Source: Stieleria bergensis
GTDB lineage: Bacteria > Planctomycetota > Planctomycetia > Pirellulales > Pirellulaceae
Assembly (NCBI GenBank): GCA_007745635.1
Contig: CP036272.1
Location: forward strand, 1,965,900-2,029,899
Direction: 5' to 3'
Length of the DNA stretch: 64,000 bases
In this document: one piece after another, positions 25,862 to 35,028 of the stretch
How the letters are laid out: every line of letters begins with the position of its first letter
Numbering within the stretch: position 1 is the stretch's first letter
Program-made: the position numbers and the translations under genes
The notes under the pieces: model-generated
The model's input: only the letters and a program-made list of their open reading frames with translations
Databases searched by the model: none
What the model was told of the DNA's origin: nothing

Positions 25862-28800
25862 GGCGTGGCCTCGCTTTGTGCGGAGGCAATGTCGTCGACT
25901 CCGACACTGTGCGTGATCGCCACGCTGCTGGCCGAACGCAAATCGAGTTTGCGAGCATGCAGTGACGAGCCCTCTTTGCGGTCATCAATCGTGCTGATCA
26001 GCACTCGCGAGGCACGCGGGTTGGTCAGGTGGCGAATCGCCAGCATGATGACTGCGACCAGGATGCTTAACAGAGCAACCTGCGAGGCCATCACGCCGGC
26101 ATCGGGCGCCGCGACGATGATGCCACCTAGCATCACCAGCGTTAAAATCAACGCCAGTGGATTGCGTGTGGCAGGAAAGTAAGTCAGGATCGATGTGGCG
26201 AATAGGATCAGGCTGGCCACGACCAGCCAGACCAGTGTGCGTGATGCGGTTCGCATCTGCATGGGACGATCGTCGATCGCAGCAAACAAATAGCGATTGC
26301 CCTTGGGCATTTCGGTCAGTTCGGGAACCGCGCCGGCGCTGCTAATGATTTGGCTGGCCAACATGCTTTCAGAGATCAGCGGACGCCGAGCCATGTGATA
26401 GCGATCAAACGCCCACGTCATCATTCGTTCCGATGAAGCGGCTGCATGAATCAGATGCTGGTTCTGTGGCACGCTGACCTGCCAGTATTTTTCTTCTTGA
26501 CCATGTCCCAGAAACGCCAGTGGGCGAATCGGATCCCACAGCGTTTGCTGCGGGCGACTGGACCAGGTGCGAATGTCAACGATTTGGTTTTCCTGGCCAG
26601 CAGGAATGTTGACCACAAGTTCGTCGCCGGAGATCTGCGTCGGGACGGTCTGGCCGTTGATCAGCACGTCCGTCTTGGTGCCGTCTGAATCGCGTAGCTC
26701 AATTCGAAGTTCACCGCTTCCGGAAAGCTGAGCGATGATTTGATCGTGCTGGGCCACTTCGTTGATTGCTGTTCGGATCAGTGTTTTGCCAATCCGTAAC
26801 TCGTTACTGCTGGATGCTTTCGGCAGCAACTGCAGCACCACCGGTTGTTGAGGCAGTGTTTCAAGTTGAATTTCATTGTTCAGCGAATCGAAGTTGCCGC
26901 GAATTTCATACTGTTGGCTTCCACGCAATTGGATCTTCATGTCACCTTCGAGCGTCACGTCTTGGACGGTCGGAAATGGAAGTGCAATCGAGGTGGTCAG
27001 CGTGGTTGAATTGCTGGCGGCATCGACGGGCGTCAGAAACCGAAATCGGATGTCGGCGGCCTGAGTCGATAGCGTGTCCGAAATGATTTCCAAGATCACC
27101 CAGTCGCCGACTTGTGCGGGACGTGGATTGGCAATTGGCTGTGCGGTGGTCTTGGAGGAATCGGTGCCGTTGCTGACTTGGTTCGCATCGTCGTCAACCG
27201 AATCGCCTTGGCCTGGTCGCTGTGGGGCACTCGACGAATCAGGTCCACCGGTTGCCGAATCAGGGCCGTCCTCTGCTCCGTCCGGTCCGCCATTTGCCGG
27301 TTTCGGTAAGTCGGTGTCTCGGTCGGTGGTGTCGTTCGCTGGGGCACTGGCGGCCTGATCGTTGGGCTTGTTCGCCGAACCAGTGGATTCATCTGCGGAC
27401 GCATCAGGCGGGGATTCGACCGGATTGATCGGCAGTGGAGGTGCGGCGGTTTGATTTGGTGACAGGGCGGGTGTTTCTGTTGCCGAAGTCTGCTTGGTCA
27501 AGCCCATGAAGCGAATCGGTGCGGGCGCATTATCGAGACTCACCTGCCAGCGGCGCTCTTGAAGCAACTGATCAACGGTGCCAGCTTGGTAGGCATCGAT
27601 CATCGCTTGGTCGGCTGCGACCGCTATTCGCAGTCGGCCTTCCAGATCTGTTTTACTGATCAGATTCCACTGGACAATGCTCTCCAGAGTCAACGCATCG
27701 GCTTGTCCAGGCAACAGCTGCACACTAGCGTCACCACTGAGAATCAATCGCGGTGGCTGAGGCACCATCTGTCCAACCACTGTCGCGGCAGCTTCGGGTG
27801 GAACGACCGTGAAGCGTTTGGAGGTGTCGTTGTCCGTTTGAGTCGATGAGACGCGTTCAAGATTCTTTGATTGTTCTAAATCGACCACCAAGGCGCGGCG
27901 ACCGAGGCTGGTGATACGGGCCGTGCTCTCTTGCAGTGTGATCGGCGTTTGCACCTCACCTGGATTGACCACACGCGGCAGGGTCATCCGAATCAATTGC
28001 GCGTCCAGTGTTTCGGGCTGCGTGACGGTGGACGGGGCCTCTGCCGAATCGCCTGAGGTGCGCCGTGTGCGAATCGTCACCGGTGATGATTCTTCCATGC
28101 CGTTGTAGGGCAAGTCAATGTGCAACAAACCGTCGGATTCGTACCATGAAACAGGAGCCCCGGTGCGACCGTTTTCAATTTTCGGCAGCTGCCAGTCGGC
28201 AAGGTCAACGCTGATCAACTGGCCGGAGTTGCTATTGCCCGTCGACAAGATCTGCATGGTCAGTTCGGCATAGGTGTCACGCATGTCAACGTCGCAGTGA
28301 CTGGTCACACGGAATTCACGTCGAGTGGCGTCTAGCCAGATCGGTAATCGAAAAGCCCCGCGAACATATTCAAACGCATAGCGTCGCACATCGGTGGCTT
28401 CATCGCTGCGAGCGACGGCGACGTTCTTGACGTACACGCTCTGCTGCCAGCGCAGTCGATAGTCGCTGCTGGTTTCAATTTCGAGGGTGCCTTGATTGCG
28501 CAGTGCGTTGGGGATCACCGGAGCGGCCAGCTCATGCGGTGTACCCGTTGATGCGGGATTGCTTGGCAGTTCCAAGCGAAATTCCACTGTCAACAATTGG
28601 CTTTGTTGCGCTGTGGGAATCGTGACCCGAAGCAGTTCCGGTTGATTGGGGCCAGCGGCGGCTGATTCCAGAGGCGTGCCAGTGGCGTCGGCGGCAGCGG
28701 AACTGTTGGGAAGCAGCTTGGGGCGTTCTAACAACTTGCCACCGGCGGGCAATTGGAGGTCAATCGCTTTGATGGGCGAATTCGAGTCACGGACCGTCAT

Positions 28801-29748
28801 CCGCACCGTTTCGATGATCGGGTCCTGGGGTGAATTCCAACGCACTGAGACGGTGGTGTCCGATTCAAGCAGTGAAACGGTTTGCTCGGTTTGAGGAGGA
28901 CTCCATTGCAGCGTAAACCGGCCGCCATTGCTCTCGACACGGAACTTGACGTTGCCCTTGTTTCCTTGACTGCTTTGAATCACCTCCGCGTCGCGATCGA
29001 TGATTTTTCCAATCGCATCAGGGGTCTCTGTCTGGACGTTGACCACTGCGGGAGCCGCGGGCAGCTGGAACTCCAAGGCTGATCCGGCCGTGCGGTCCAC
29101 ACGAGCGGACATCTTCATCCGCAGCTCGATCACTGAATCTTTCGGGACAGAGGCCACTAAGGTGTGCGGCCCCGCTTCGCTGGCAATCGCAACGGCAAGC
29201 CGGTTGGCCTGCTTGTTGTCGCCAGCAAAGGTTGGCTCGGTGGTGCGGTGGAAGTTTTGCAGCCCCAGTGGGACTTCAATGGATTCCGTTCCCGTGGCGT
29301 TGATGCGGACCTTGATCCGAACATCCAGCAACGCGCTTTCGCCAGCGACTTTTCCGTCAATCAGCACGCTGTCGATGATGTAGTTTCGCGTTTGGTTCTG
29401 CGGGCCGGCTTCGAGCTCTAGAATGCGCTCGTAGGTCATGTCTGGCCAATAAACTGGATTGCCAGAAGCGTCCAAGAACATGATGCCGCGGATCGGCAGC
29501 TGTCCGGTGCCGCTTTCCTTTGCCGGGCGAACCAATTCCTCTGGCGGATAGTTGTTCGGCGGTTGCGCTTGGCAGACCTGCCCGCTATTGACAAGCAACG
29601 CAACGAGTAACAGTGCGGCTGGCAACGCCATCAAAGCACTATCGAGCAGAAACCATCGGTGCTGCAAAGCGCATCGCCAAACACGACGCGAGAGAGTTTC
29701 TCGGCCGCTGTGTGTTGATGCGATGTCGGCGTTGACGGACGAGGTCAT
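25858..29748 (-). CDS. Giant secreted, membrane-anchored protein (1296 aa), first gene of the pair
   Basis: After a short basic N-terminus comes a hydrophobic signal segment (about residues 33-60, ending in Cys-Gln-Ala). The first folded block has LPIRGIMFLDASGNPVYWPD and YIIDSVLIDGKVAGESALLDV, followed by ~1000 residues of beta-rich sequence. A disordered Pro/Asp/Ser/Gly-rich linker lies at about 745-870. At the C-terminus there are three or four transmembrane helices (1169-1238) and a ~40-residue cytoplasmic tail. The layout - signal, large outer part, C-terminal membrane helices - is the same as in each half of the 2606-aa neighbour. No catalytic residues or known domain were recognised. 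Confidence 0.85.
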   Translation of the reverse strand: MTSSVNADIASTHSGRETLSRRVWRCALQHRWFLLDSALMALPAALLLVALLVNSGQVCQAQPPNNYPPEELVRPAKESGTGQLPIRGIMFLDASGNPVYWPDMTYERILELEAGPQNQTRNYIIDSVLIDGKVAGESALLDVRIKVRINATGTESIEVPLGLQNFHRTTEPTFAGDNKQANRLAVAIASEAGPHTLVASVPKDSVIELRMKMSARVDRTAGSALEFQLPAAPAVVNVQTETPDAIGKIIDRDAEVIQSSQGNKGNVKFRVESNGGRFTLQWSPPQTEQTVSLLESDTTVSVRWNSPQDPIIETVRMTVRDSNSPIKAIDLQLPAGGKLLERPKLLPNSSAAADATGTPLESAAAGPNQPELLRVTIPTAQQSQLLTVEFRLELPSNPASTGTPHELAAPVIPNALRNQGTLEIETSSDYRLRWQQSVYVKNVAVARSDEATDVRRYAFEYVRGAFRLPIWLDATRREFRVTSHCDVDMRDTYAELTMQILSTGNSNSGQLISVDLADWQLPKIENGRTGAPVSWYESDGLLHIDLPYNGMEESSPVTIRTRRTSGDSAEAPSTVTQPETLDAQLIRMTLPRVVNPGEVQTPITLQESTARITSLGRRALVVDLEQSKNLERVSSTQTDNDTSKRFTVVPPEAAATVVGQMVPQPPRLILSGDASVQLLPGQADALTLESIVQWNLISKTDLEGRLRIAVAADQAMIDAYQAGTVDQLLQERRWQVSLDNAPAPIRFMGLTKQTSATETPALSPNQTAAPPLPINPVESPPDASADESTGSANKPNDQAASAPANDTTDRDTDLPKPANGGPDGAEDGPDSATGGPDSSSAPQRPGQGDSVDDDANQVSNGTDSSKTTAQPIANPRPAQVGDWVILEIISDTLSTQAADIRFRFLTPVDAASNSTTLTTSIALPFPTVQDVTLEGDMKIQLRGSQQYEIRGNFDSLNNEIQLETLPQQPVVLQLLPKASSSNELRIGKTLIRTAINEVAQHDQIIAQLSGSGELRIELRDSDGTKTDVLINGQTVPTQISGDELVVNIPAGQENQIVDIRTWSSRPQQTLWDPIRPLAFLGHGQEEKYWQVSVPQNQHLIHAAASSERMMTWAFDRYHMARRPLISESMLASQIISSAGAVPELTEMPKGNRYLFAAIDDRPMQMRTASRTLVWLVVASLILFATSILTYFPATRNPLALILTLVMLGGIIVAAPDAGVMASQVALLSILVAVIMLAIRHLTNPRASRVLISTIDDRKEGSSLHARKLDLRSASSVAITHSVGVDDIASAQSEATP

Positions 29749-29805
29749 CGAAGAGATGTGATAAGGCGTCTGGAGGTCATGGTCTGCAGCGGATGTCGCC
29801 TGCCC

Positions 29806-29832
29806 GAATTTGCCGTTTGAAAACGCAAATTC
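29806..29832 (-). promoter_or_regulatory. Hairpin in the leader of the giant-protein operon
   Basis: GAATTTGC (29806-29813) and GCAAATTC (29825-29832) are perfectly complementary; the loop itself contains GTTT/AAAC. It lies about 60 bases upstream of the ATG of the 1296-aa gene. Possible leader structure or operator; no direct evidence. Confidence 0.35.
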
Positions 29833-30259
29833 TGGCTGCGAAAGACTCTCGTTTTAGACCGGGTGAAAAGCGTGAGGGTTCTCCTCCGTTTATCTAGTTT
29901 ACGCAAACACTAACGGACTGGAACGGATGCGTCGTCTGGGCGACCCGTTTTCTGCTGGTCTCCCCAATGGTGGTAAGCCCAAACGTAGCATCCACCGGTT
30001 CCGGCAGTCTCGTTATAACCGGTATGTTCCCTGTGATTGTCGTTTCTGGACAAATGGCCACCCAGGATGGCATTGTCTTGGAAAGCTCTGATCAATGGGC
30101 CCAATTCAGTGAATGAAGACGCATCGCACAGACACTTGGTTTGCCCGCAATGCTTCTAAGCGTGAGCTCGGCAAAGCTGGAGCGAGGCCGTGTGACACTT
30201 TAACCATTCCAGGCGTCCAACGTTCCGCACTCAAATCAGCGGTTGTGATTCCGTCGAAA

Positions 30260-30275
30260 GGAGAGGTGCCCGAGT
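30260..30275 (+). pseudogene. 16-base match to the 5' end of bacterial tRNA-Ser
   Basis: GGAGAGGTGCCCGAGT matches, from memory, the acceptor stem and the start of the D-stem of many bacterial tRNA-Ser genes. The match stops at once: the next bases are not TGGTTGAAGG, and no anticodon arm or T-loop follows. It ends two bases before the stop codon of the minus-strand gene at 30277. It is either a truncated tRNA remnant or chance. Confidence 0.3.
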
Positions 30276-30276
30276 T

Positions 30277-30948
30277 TCAGTCCAGGGGCAGCGGGCTGGC
30301 CGCCAATGCGTGCAGCAATTTGTGGGCGTCAATCGCGTCGGAGCTGGCCGCAGCGCGATGGCTGATCCACGGACGCGCGCGTCGGATCACGCCTTTCTCA
30401 AGAAATTCACCAAACAATCGCAGCCGCAACGACGACTCGGAAGCCGCCGGTTCAATCTGGGCGGTAAACGGTGCGTCCTGTGGACTTAACAGGGCAGCGG
30501 TTTGACCGTTTGCCTGATCAAACTGAAAGATCGCACCTTGTGGCTCGGAGTGCTTGGTCAGGTTGCTGGCTGAGTTGCCCGGAAAGACGAGGTCCAAGGT
30601 CGGGTGCGAATCCAGTCGCGTGGTTTCAACACTGACTTGCCACTGGAACGTCAGGTGATCGCTGCTGGCCGACGGAGAGACCGGTTCAATGACTAACCGA
30701 AAACCGAAGGGCTGAGCGTCGCCGCTTTGCGGGAACGACCAATGCAGTTGGTTGCCACGAACATACTGTTCCTTCAAGGGTGGCAGATCAGAATCGTCAG
30801 ATGATGTCAGCAGGGTGACGTCATCCAGATGGTGCATGTTGACGCCGCGAACCTGTCCCGATTCGCTGGCGATCACTTCAAATTTCCAGACTTGATTTTC
30901 TTGAAGCCAAGCGGCAAAGCCAAGTCGGTTCGGAGCGATCAGCCACAT
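30277..30948 (-). CDS. Hypothetical protein, beta-rich
   Basis: The 223-residue product is not recognised. It has no signal peptide or membrane segment. Its pattern of alternating residues (LHWSFPQSG, FGFRLVIEPVS, LTFQWQVSVETT) suggests beta sandwich folding, as in carbohydrate-binding or galactose-mutarotase-like proteins: segments such as GFAAWLQENQVWKFEV and AIFQFDQANGQTAALLSPQ are compatible with a surface-binding role. The frame remains open upstream of the ATG, so the true start could be earlier. It is on the same strand as the giant pair but 528 bases away. Confidence 0.6.
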   Translation of the reverse strand: MWLIAPNRLGFAAWLQENQVWKFEVIASESGQVRGVNMHHLDDVTLLTSSDDSDLPPLKEQYVRGNQLHWSFPQSGDAQPFGFRLVIEPVSPSASSDHLTFQWQVSVETTRLDSHPTLDLVFPGNSASNLTKHSEPQGAIFQFDQANGQTAALLSPQDAPFTAQIEPAASESSLRLRLFGEFLEKGVIRRARPWISHRAAASSDAIDAHKLLHALAASPLPLD

Positions 30949-31122
30949 CGTGAATTGGTTATCTAAAGAGGGAACAGGTGCGTCATGGATGGTTGGGATG
31001 ACCCGTCGCGCCCAGCGCTGAGGTCCATGGATGGTGGGCTTGAGGCAATGATGGTCTCAAGCCATGGGCACCAGCACGGCGCCGCCGGAGGGCGACGCGA
31101 GTGCGGTTTCCGTCGAGATCGC

Positions 31123-31716
31123 TTAGCCGGAGTATTCGGCGTTAAAGAACTCTTTGCTGTCGTCGACCGTTGGCTTGATGGTGCGAGCACCTTCCTGCCA
31201 GTTCGCGGGGCAGACTTCGCCGTTGGCTTCAAAGAACTTCAATGCTTTGACCATCCGCAGGGCTTCGTCAACGCTTCGGCCCAATGGCAGGTCATTGACG
31301 ACTTGATGGCGAACAATGCCGTCTTTGTCGATCAGGAACAAGCCACGCATCGCCACACCACCTTCAAGCAAGACGTCGTAGTCACGCGCGATTTGCTTGT
31401 TCAAGTCAGCGACCAAGGGGTAGCTGATTTTGCCGATGCCGCCTTCGTCGCGGGCACTGTTGGTCCAGGCCAAGTGCGAGAAGTGACTGTCGATGGAGAC
31501 ACCCAGGATCTGCACGTCTTCGGCTGCGAAGTCGCCTTCACGATCGCTGAAGGCAATGATTTCAGTGGGGCAGACAAAGGTGAAGTCCAGCGGGTAGAAG
31601 AACAGGACGACGTACTTGCCGCGATAGTCGCTTAGAGAAACTTCTTTGAACTGCCCATCGGGCATCACGGCTTGTGCTTTGAATTCGGGGGCTTGCTGTG
31701 TTACCAGAACGCTCAT
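31123..31716 (-). CDS. Typical 2-Cys peroxiredoxin (AhpC/Prx family)
   Basis: The enzyme reduces hydrogen peroxide and organic peroxides. The peroxidatic Cys49 lies in [13 protein letters not shown] and the resolving Cys169 in [12 protein letters not shown], the arrangement of typical 2-Cys peroxiredoxins. The 197-residue length is normal. The ATG at 31716 is chosen because the protein aligns from [12 protein letters not shown] on; the frame reaches back to an ATG at 31767. No reductase gene (AhpF or thioredoxin reductase) is adjacent. Probably cytoplasmic. Confidence 0.93.
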   Translation of the reverse strand: MSVLVTQQAPEFKAQAVMPDGQFKEVSLSDYRGKYVVLFFYPLDFTFVCPTEIIAFSDREGDFAAEDVQILGVSIDSHFSHLAWTNSARDEGGIGKISYPLVADLNKQIARDYDVLLEGGVAMRGLFLIDKDGIVRHQVVNDLPLGRSVDEALRMVKALKFFEANGEVCPANWQEGARTIKPTVDDSKEFFNAEYSG

Positions 31717-32051
31717 GTTATCAGCCGGGTCTTGCTGGAAAGGAATTTGAAACAAACAAACACTCACGCCGTTGCCAGTACCTGATGGCTGCGGCCACGG
31801 TGGCCTCGGCGGGTGGCACGTTGGTTCAAAGTCTGCAATTTGACCGCCTAAATCGAATTAGCGATGCGAGCGACAGTGAAGATCGTGCCACGCCAGGCGG
31901 CGTGAGACAACACTATTGGGCAGAGCGGCGATTCCGGCAAGCGGTGGTAAGCAAATTCCTGAGCCCAAAACGACAACTGCCCGCCAGTTTCAAAGAAGCT
32001 GGCGGGCAGTGGTGACTGAAATCGGCTCGGTTGTCGAAAGAGAAGCCGGGC
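31717..32051. other. Intergenic region with a terminator-like hairpin
   Basis: 335 bases between the EF-hand gene and the peroxiredoxin gene, both on the minus strand. It holds the hairpin at 31977-32009 and the promoter of the peroxiredoxin gene; I see no gene. Confidence 0.5.
31977..32009 (-). terminator. Terminator-like hairpin after the EF-hand gene
   Basis: CTGCCCGCCAG (31977-31987) pairs perfectly with CTGGCGGGCAG (31999-32009) around an 11-base loop. It lies 43 bases after the stop codon of the minus-strand EF-hand gene. On that strand the following bases are only loosely T-rich (TTGTCGTTTT), so termination efficiency is unclear. Confidence 0.6.
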
Positions 32052-33044
32052 TTACTTTTGTGCAGGTGGTCGGCGTGGACGCTCGCCACCAGGGGCCGCG
32101 CCATCCTGCCCTGCACCGGGACGTCCACCTCGACCAGCACCAGGACGCTGGCCGTTGTTTTGCATGAAACGCTGCATCATGGTGCGAATTTCTTCTTGGC
32201 TTAGTTTGCCGTCACCATTGGAGTCTCCAACTTGCAGCATGCGTTGGCCGCGGCCCTGCAATTCATCGGCGGTCAGGAAGCCGTCGCCATTCTTGTCGGC
32301 GTCTTTCATCCGCTGCATCATCGCTTCTGGTCCGCCACGCTGTCCTTGAGGCCGGTCGCCTGCACCGCGTGGAGGTCCATCGCCGCGAGGCCCATCAGGA
32401 CGGTCACCGCGTGGAGGCCCATCGCCGCGAGGCCCATCGGGACGGTCACCGCGTGGAGGTCCATCGCCGCGTGGTCCATCAGGACGGTCACCGCGTGGAG
32501 GGCCAGCCGGGGGGCGGTTACCACCCAAGCCGCGATCCCCGCCTGGTCCACGCATTTGGCCCATTTGGGGCCGCATTTCCATTTGATCGATCACGCCGTC
32601 GCCGTTCTTGTCCAGCTTCTTCAAGGCTGCCGGGGCGTTGCTGATTTCGTCACGCGAGAGACGTCCATCTTTGTTGGTGTCCAGTGCGGCGATGATGGGG
32701 AGTCGCGACAGGAAGTCGCCACCAGGACCACCGGGGCCACCAGGACCACCGAAACCGCGAGGTCCACCGGGACCACCAGGTCCTCGAGAGCCACCTGGTC
32801 CACCGGGACCACCCGGTCCATTGCCATCGCGTGGACCGCCGCGGAAGCCCGGGCGATCACCATCAGGTCGAGGCCCACCAGGTCCACCGGGCCCACGCCG
32901 CTGGTCCACGCGGTCGCGAGATTCGCCCGCCGGTTTGCCGTCGCCATCGTCAGCGGTGGCCGTCGCATTGGGCCCATGGATCATGGCTGCTGCGGTGACA
33001 GCACACAGAAGCAGCTTGGCCGGTTTTTGGAAAGATCGTTTCAT
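32052..33044 (-). CDS. Secreted EF-hand protein with Gly-Pro-rich, collagen-like repeats
   Basis: The 330-residue protein begins with a signal peptide ([23 protein letters not shown], residues 2-24). Gly-Pro-rich and Arg-rich segments (GGPGGPGG..., PRGDRPDG) alternate with four EF-hand calcium loops: [36 protein letters not shown] and [12 protein letters not shown]. Each has the normal Asp/Asn/Gly spacing for Ca2+ binding. A 14-residue repeat ([14 protein letters not shown]) occurs three times, encoded by a 42-bp tandem repeat. Such secreted EF-hand proteins are common in planctomycetes; a role in surface or calcium-dependent adhesion is likely but not shown. The start Met at 33044 is chosen over an upstream ATG (33167) because of the signal peptide. 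Confidence 0.8.
   Translation of the reverse strand: MKRSFQKPAKLLLCAVTAAAMIHGPNATATADDGDGKPAGESRDRVDQRRGPGGPGGPRPDGDRPGFRGGPRDGNGPGGPGGPGGSRGPGGPGGPRGFGGPGGPGGPGGDFLSRLPIIAALDTNKDGRLSRDEISNAPAALKKLDKNGDGVIDQMEMRPQMGQMRGPGGDRGLGGNRPPAGPPRGDRPDGPRGDGPPRGDRPDGPRGDGPPRGDRPDGPRGDGPPRGAGDRPQGQRGGPEAMMQRMKDADKNGDGFLTADELQGRGQRMLQVGDSNGDGKLSQEEIRTMMQRFMQNNGQRPGAGRGGRPGAGQDGAAPGGERPRRPPAQK
32364..32489 (-). repeat. 42-bp tandem repeat within the EF-hand gene
   Basis: Three copies with a period of exactly 42 bases (32364, 32406, 32448), followed by a partial one at 32490. They encode a 14-residue Gly/Pro/Arg/Asp-rich repeat. Copies differ at a few bases. Confidence 0.85.
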
Positions 33045-33611
33045 GGTTTCTAGTTCCACTGGTTTGGATGCACGTTTGATGGAGAAAAGGGAGTCGTGTC
33101 CGTTGCCTGTTTGAGTGGCGGAATTGCCTCTCTCAAAGAGCGGTTTCGAGCTGACGATGTCACGCAAACGCAGTCGAGATCTTCCAAATAACGGTCGGTT
33201 GATCTCGCAGGGCGTGCGATCACTGCGTTTGTTTGATTAGCGGTGACTAATGATTCAACACGGTGTGGATGGCCAAGTTTCGTGTGGAATTGAAATAAAT
33301 AACTTCCGCAAAATCCTGCTCATCGGAGTGACAAAACTCCAGCGAGACGCCCCGGCTTCCCCGTTTGTGCTTGACCTTTGTGCATGACGCTCGCGTTTGG
33401 CGTTTGGCACATGCCATGGCGTCTTGTCGGGGTGACCGAGCATGGCGGCGTTGTGAGGTTTCCGCCTCGCCGGGCAGCCGACACTGGTTTTGGGCGGCGG
33501 GCTTTTTGACGACGGTACTGGTCAGCGAGTCCTTGTTTTGGCAGACTTGTCTTTGTGGGCGAACTAACCTGTTGTCTCAGCATTCCTTCCTCTAGCACGT
33601 ACCAGCAACCT
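33045..33611. other. Divergent intergenic region
   Basis: 567 bases between the EF-hand gene (minus) and the SelA-like gene (plus), containing both promoters. Locally AT-rich around 33290-33310 (AAATAAATAACTTCCG). No credible gene. Confidence 0.45.
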
Positions 33612-35003
33612 ATGCGTTTTCCTCCCTGGGCCGTTCGGGCAATCCGACAAGGCGTCAAAGATGTTGCTCAAAAAGCCAGTGATCCGGAAACGATCAAGAA
33701 GGTGACCGACCAGGCGACCGAGCTGTTGCGTGAGTTGCCAGAAAGTGCTTCACGCGGCATCGATAGCATTGTGAAGGCTGCGTCCCCGATTGCTCAGGGC
33801 GCCGTCAATCTCACTCAAGAGGCGGTCAACGCTTCCAGCGCCAAAGCTTGGCTGTCGCAGTTCGCCTGGGGCGAAGGCTTATTCACGGGTGACGGACCCG
33901 TGTTTGCGCAGCGGATGGTCAACGCCACTGGCGTGCTGTTGTCTGATCAAGGGTGCGGCGTGCCGATTGCGGATCAAGTGCTGCAGATCGGTGATGCGGT
34001 GTTGCAAGGCGATGGTTTGTTAACCGATCTGCGTCGACAAATTGATGGGCACCTGAAGCAGGAACTTGGCATCAATCAGCACTCGGTTGCGGTGGCGGCT
34101 TCCTTGCCCGCTGCCTTGGCCGCGCTGTCTCCTTTAGCCTCCGCTGGGATCGTGATGCACCGTCATCATGCGATCCACTTGCCCACTGAAAGCCATGGCA
34201 CCGATGACTCCGTTTCAGGGCCGGCGTTGCCAGAATCGTTTCTTGGATGCCAAGTCACATGCTGCGGCGGTGCCGATGCGTTTAACGTGGCGGAGTTAAC
34301 CGTTCAAGCCAATCAGCTTGTTGCGTTCGTTGACGATGGCAGTGCAGCGCTGACGGCGTCGATGCTGGATCAGTTGGCCGGTGAAAACCTCATAAAAGTG
34401 GCGATCTGTCCCATCGGAACGGTCAGGGCTTTGCCCACAGATGCTCCTGCGGTTGCCAATCAGATTCCCTGTGTTGCAAATTTGATCGACGCGGGCTTTG
34501 ACCTGGTTGTGTTGGCGGGAACGGTCGTCGCTGGCATGCCAGCGTGTGGCGTGCTGGTCGGCAAAACTCGTTTGGTTGAGCAGCTACAGCAAACCCCTTG
34601 CTGGTCAGCGATGCAAGCCAGCGATGCCATTGCGTCGATGGTGCTCGCTGCAGTGGCTGCTGAAGAAGACCATCTTTGGACTGTACTTGCCATGACGGAT
34701 GTCCAGAACTTGCGGAGCCGCGCTGAGCGACTGGCCATTCGCTTGACGGCCGACCCCGGCATTGAGTCTTGCCAGATCACTGATCAGGCTGCTCGGCTGA
34801 GCGCGCGGGGATGCTGGCAGTTTCCTTCACGCCAGTTACGGTTGCGGCCGGCCAAAGGAACCGCACAGGCTTGGGCAGACGGGTTGCTGCGCAGCACGCC
34901 AGCAGTTGCAGTCTCGGTCGATGATCAACAGCTGGTTGTGGACTTGCGCTGGATTGCCGCCAGCGATGATCGGCTCGTGGCCGGTTTGTTGGAAAGCCAG
35001 TAA
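33612..35003 (+). CDS. SelA-like protein lacking the PLP lysine
   Basis: The 463-residue protein resembles L-seryl-tRNA(Sec) selenium transferase. NATGVLLSDQG (near residue 104) corresponds to the SelA segment NATGVVLHTNLG, and LAGTVVAGMPACGVLVGKTRLVEQL corresponds to SGDKLLGGPQAGIIVG followed by a Lys/Leu helix. The C-terminal AVAVSVDDQQLVVDLRWI matches the last SelA strand. The lysine that binds PLP aligns with Thr304, and the LTGAEAALVVNNNAAA-like segment is changed, so the protein is unlikely to be a normal PLP enzyme. The N-terminus has about 60 helical residues of unknown purpose. No selB or tRNA-Sec is in the window. Might be a regulatory or structural paralogue. Confidence 0.65.
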   Translation: MRFPPWAVRAIRQGVKDVAQKASDPETIKKVTDQATELLRELPESASRGIDSIVKAASPIAQGAVNLTQEAVNASSAKAWLSQFAWGEGLFTGDGPVFAQRMVNATGVLLSDQGCGVPIADQVLQIGDAVLQGDGLLTDLRRQIDGHLKQELGINQHSVAVAASLPAALAALSPLASAGIVMHRHHAIHLPTESHGTDDSVSGPALPESFLGCQVTCCGGADAFNVAELTVQANQLVAFVDDGSAALTASMLDQLAGENLIKVAICPIGTVRALPTDAPAVANQIPCVANLIDAGFDLVVLAGTVVAGMPACGVLVGKTRLVEQLQQTPCWSAMQASDAIASMVLAAVAAEEDHLWTVLAMTDVQNLRSRAERLAIRLTADPGIESCQITDQAARLSARGCWQFPSRQLRLRPAKGTAQAWADGLLRSTPAVAVSVDDQQLVVDLRWIAASDDRLVAGLLESQ

Positions 35004-35028
35004 GCACGTCCCGGGGCCTGCATACCGT

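Larger units (their letters stand above)
29749..30276. other. Intergenic region upstream of the giant-protein pair
   Basis: 528 bases with no credible gene. It should hold the promoter of the giant pair (minus strand). A compact hairpin lies at 29806-29832 and a tRNA-Ser-like 16-mer at 30260-30275 (both entered separately). Confidence 0.45.

Noticed and set aside
32052-33044. Long plus-strand frame over the EF-hand gene (32232-33053)
   Set aside because: It is the complement of a Gly/Pro/Arg-rich repeat, which is naturally free of stops; the minus-strand protein has a signal peptide and four EF-hands.
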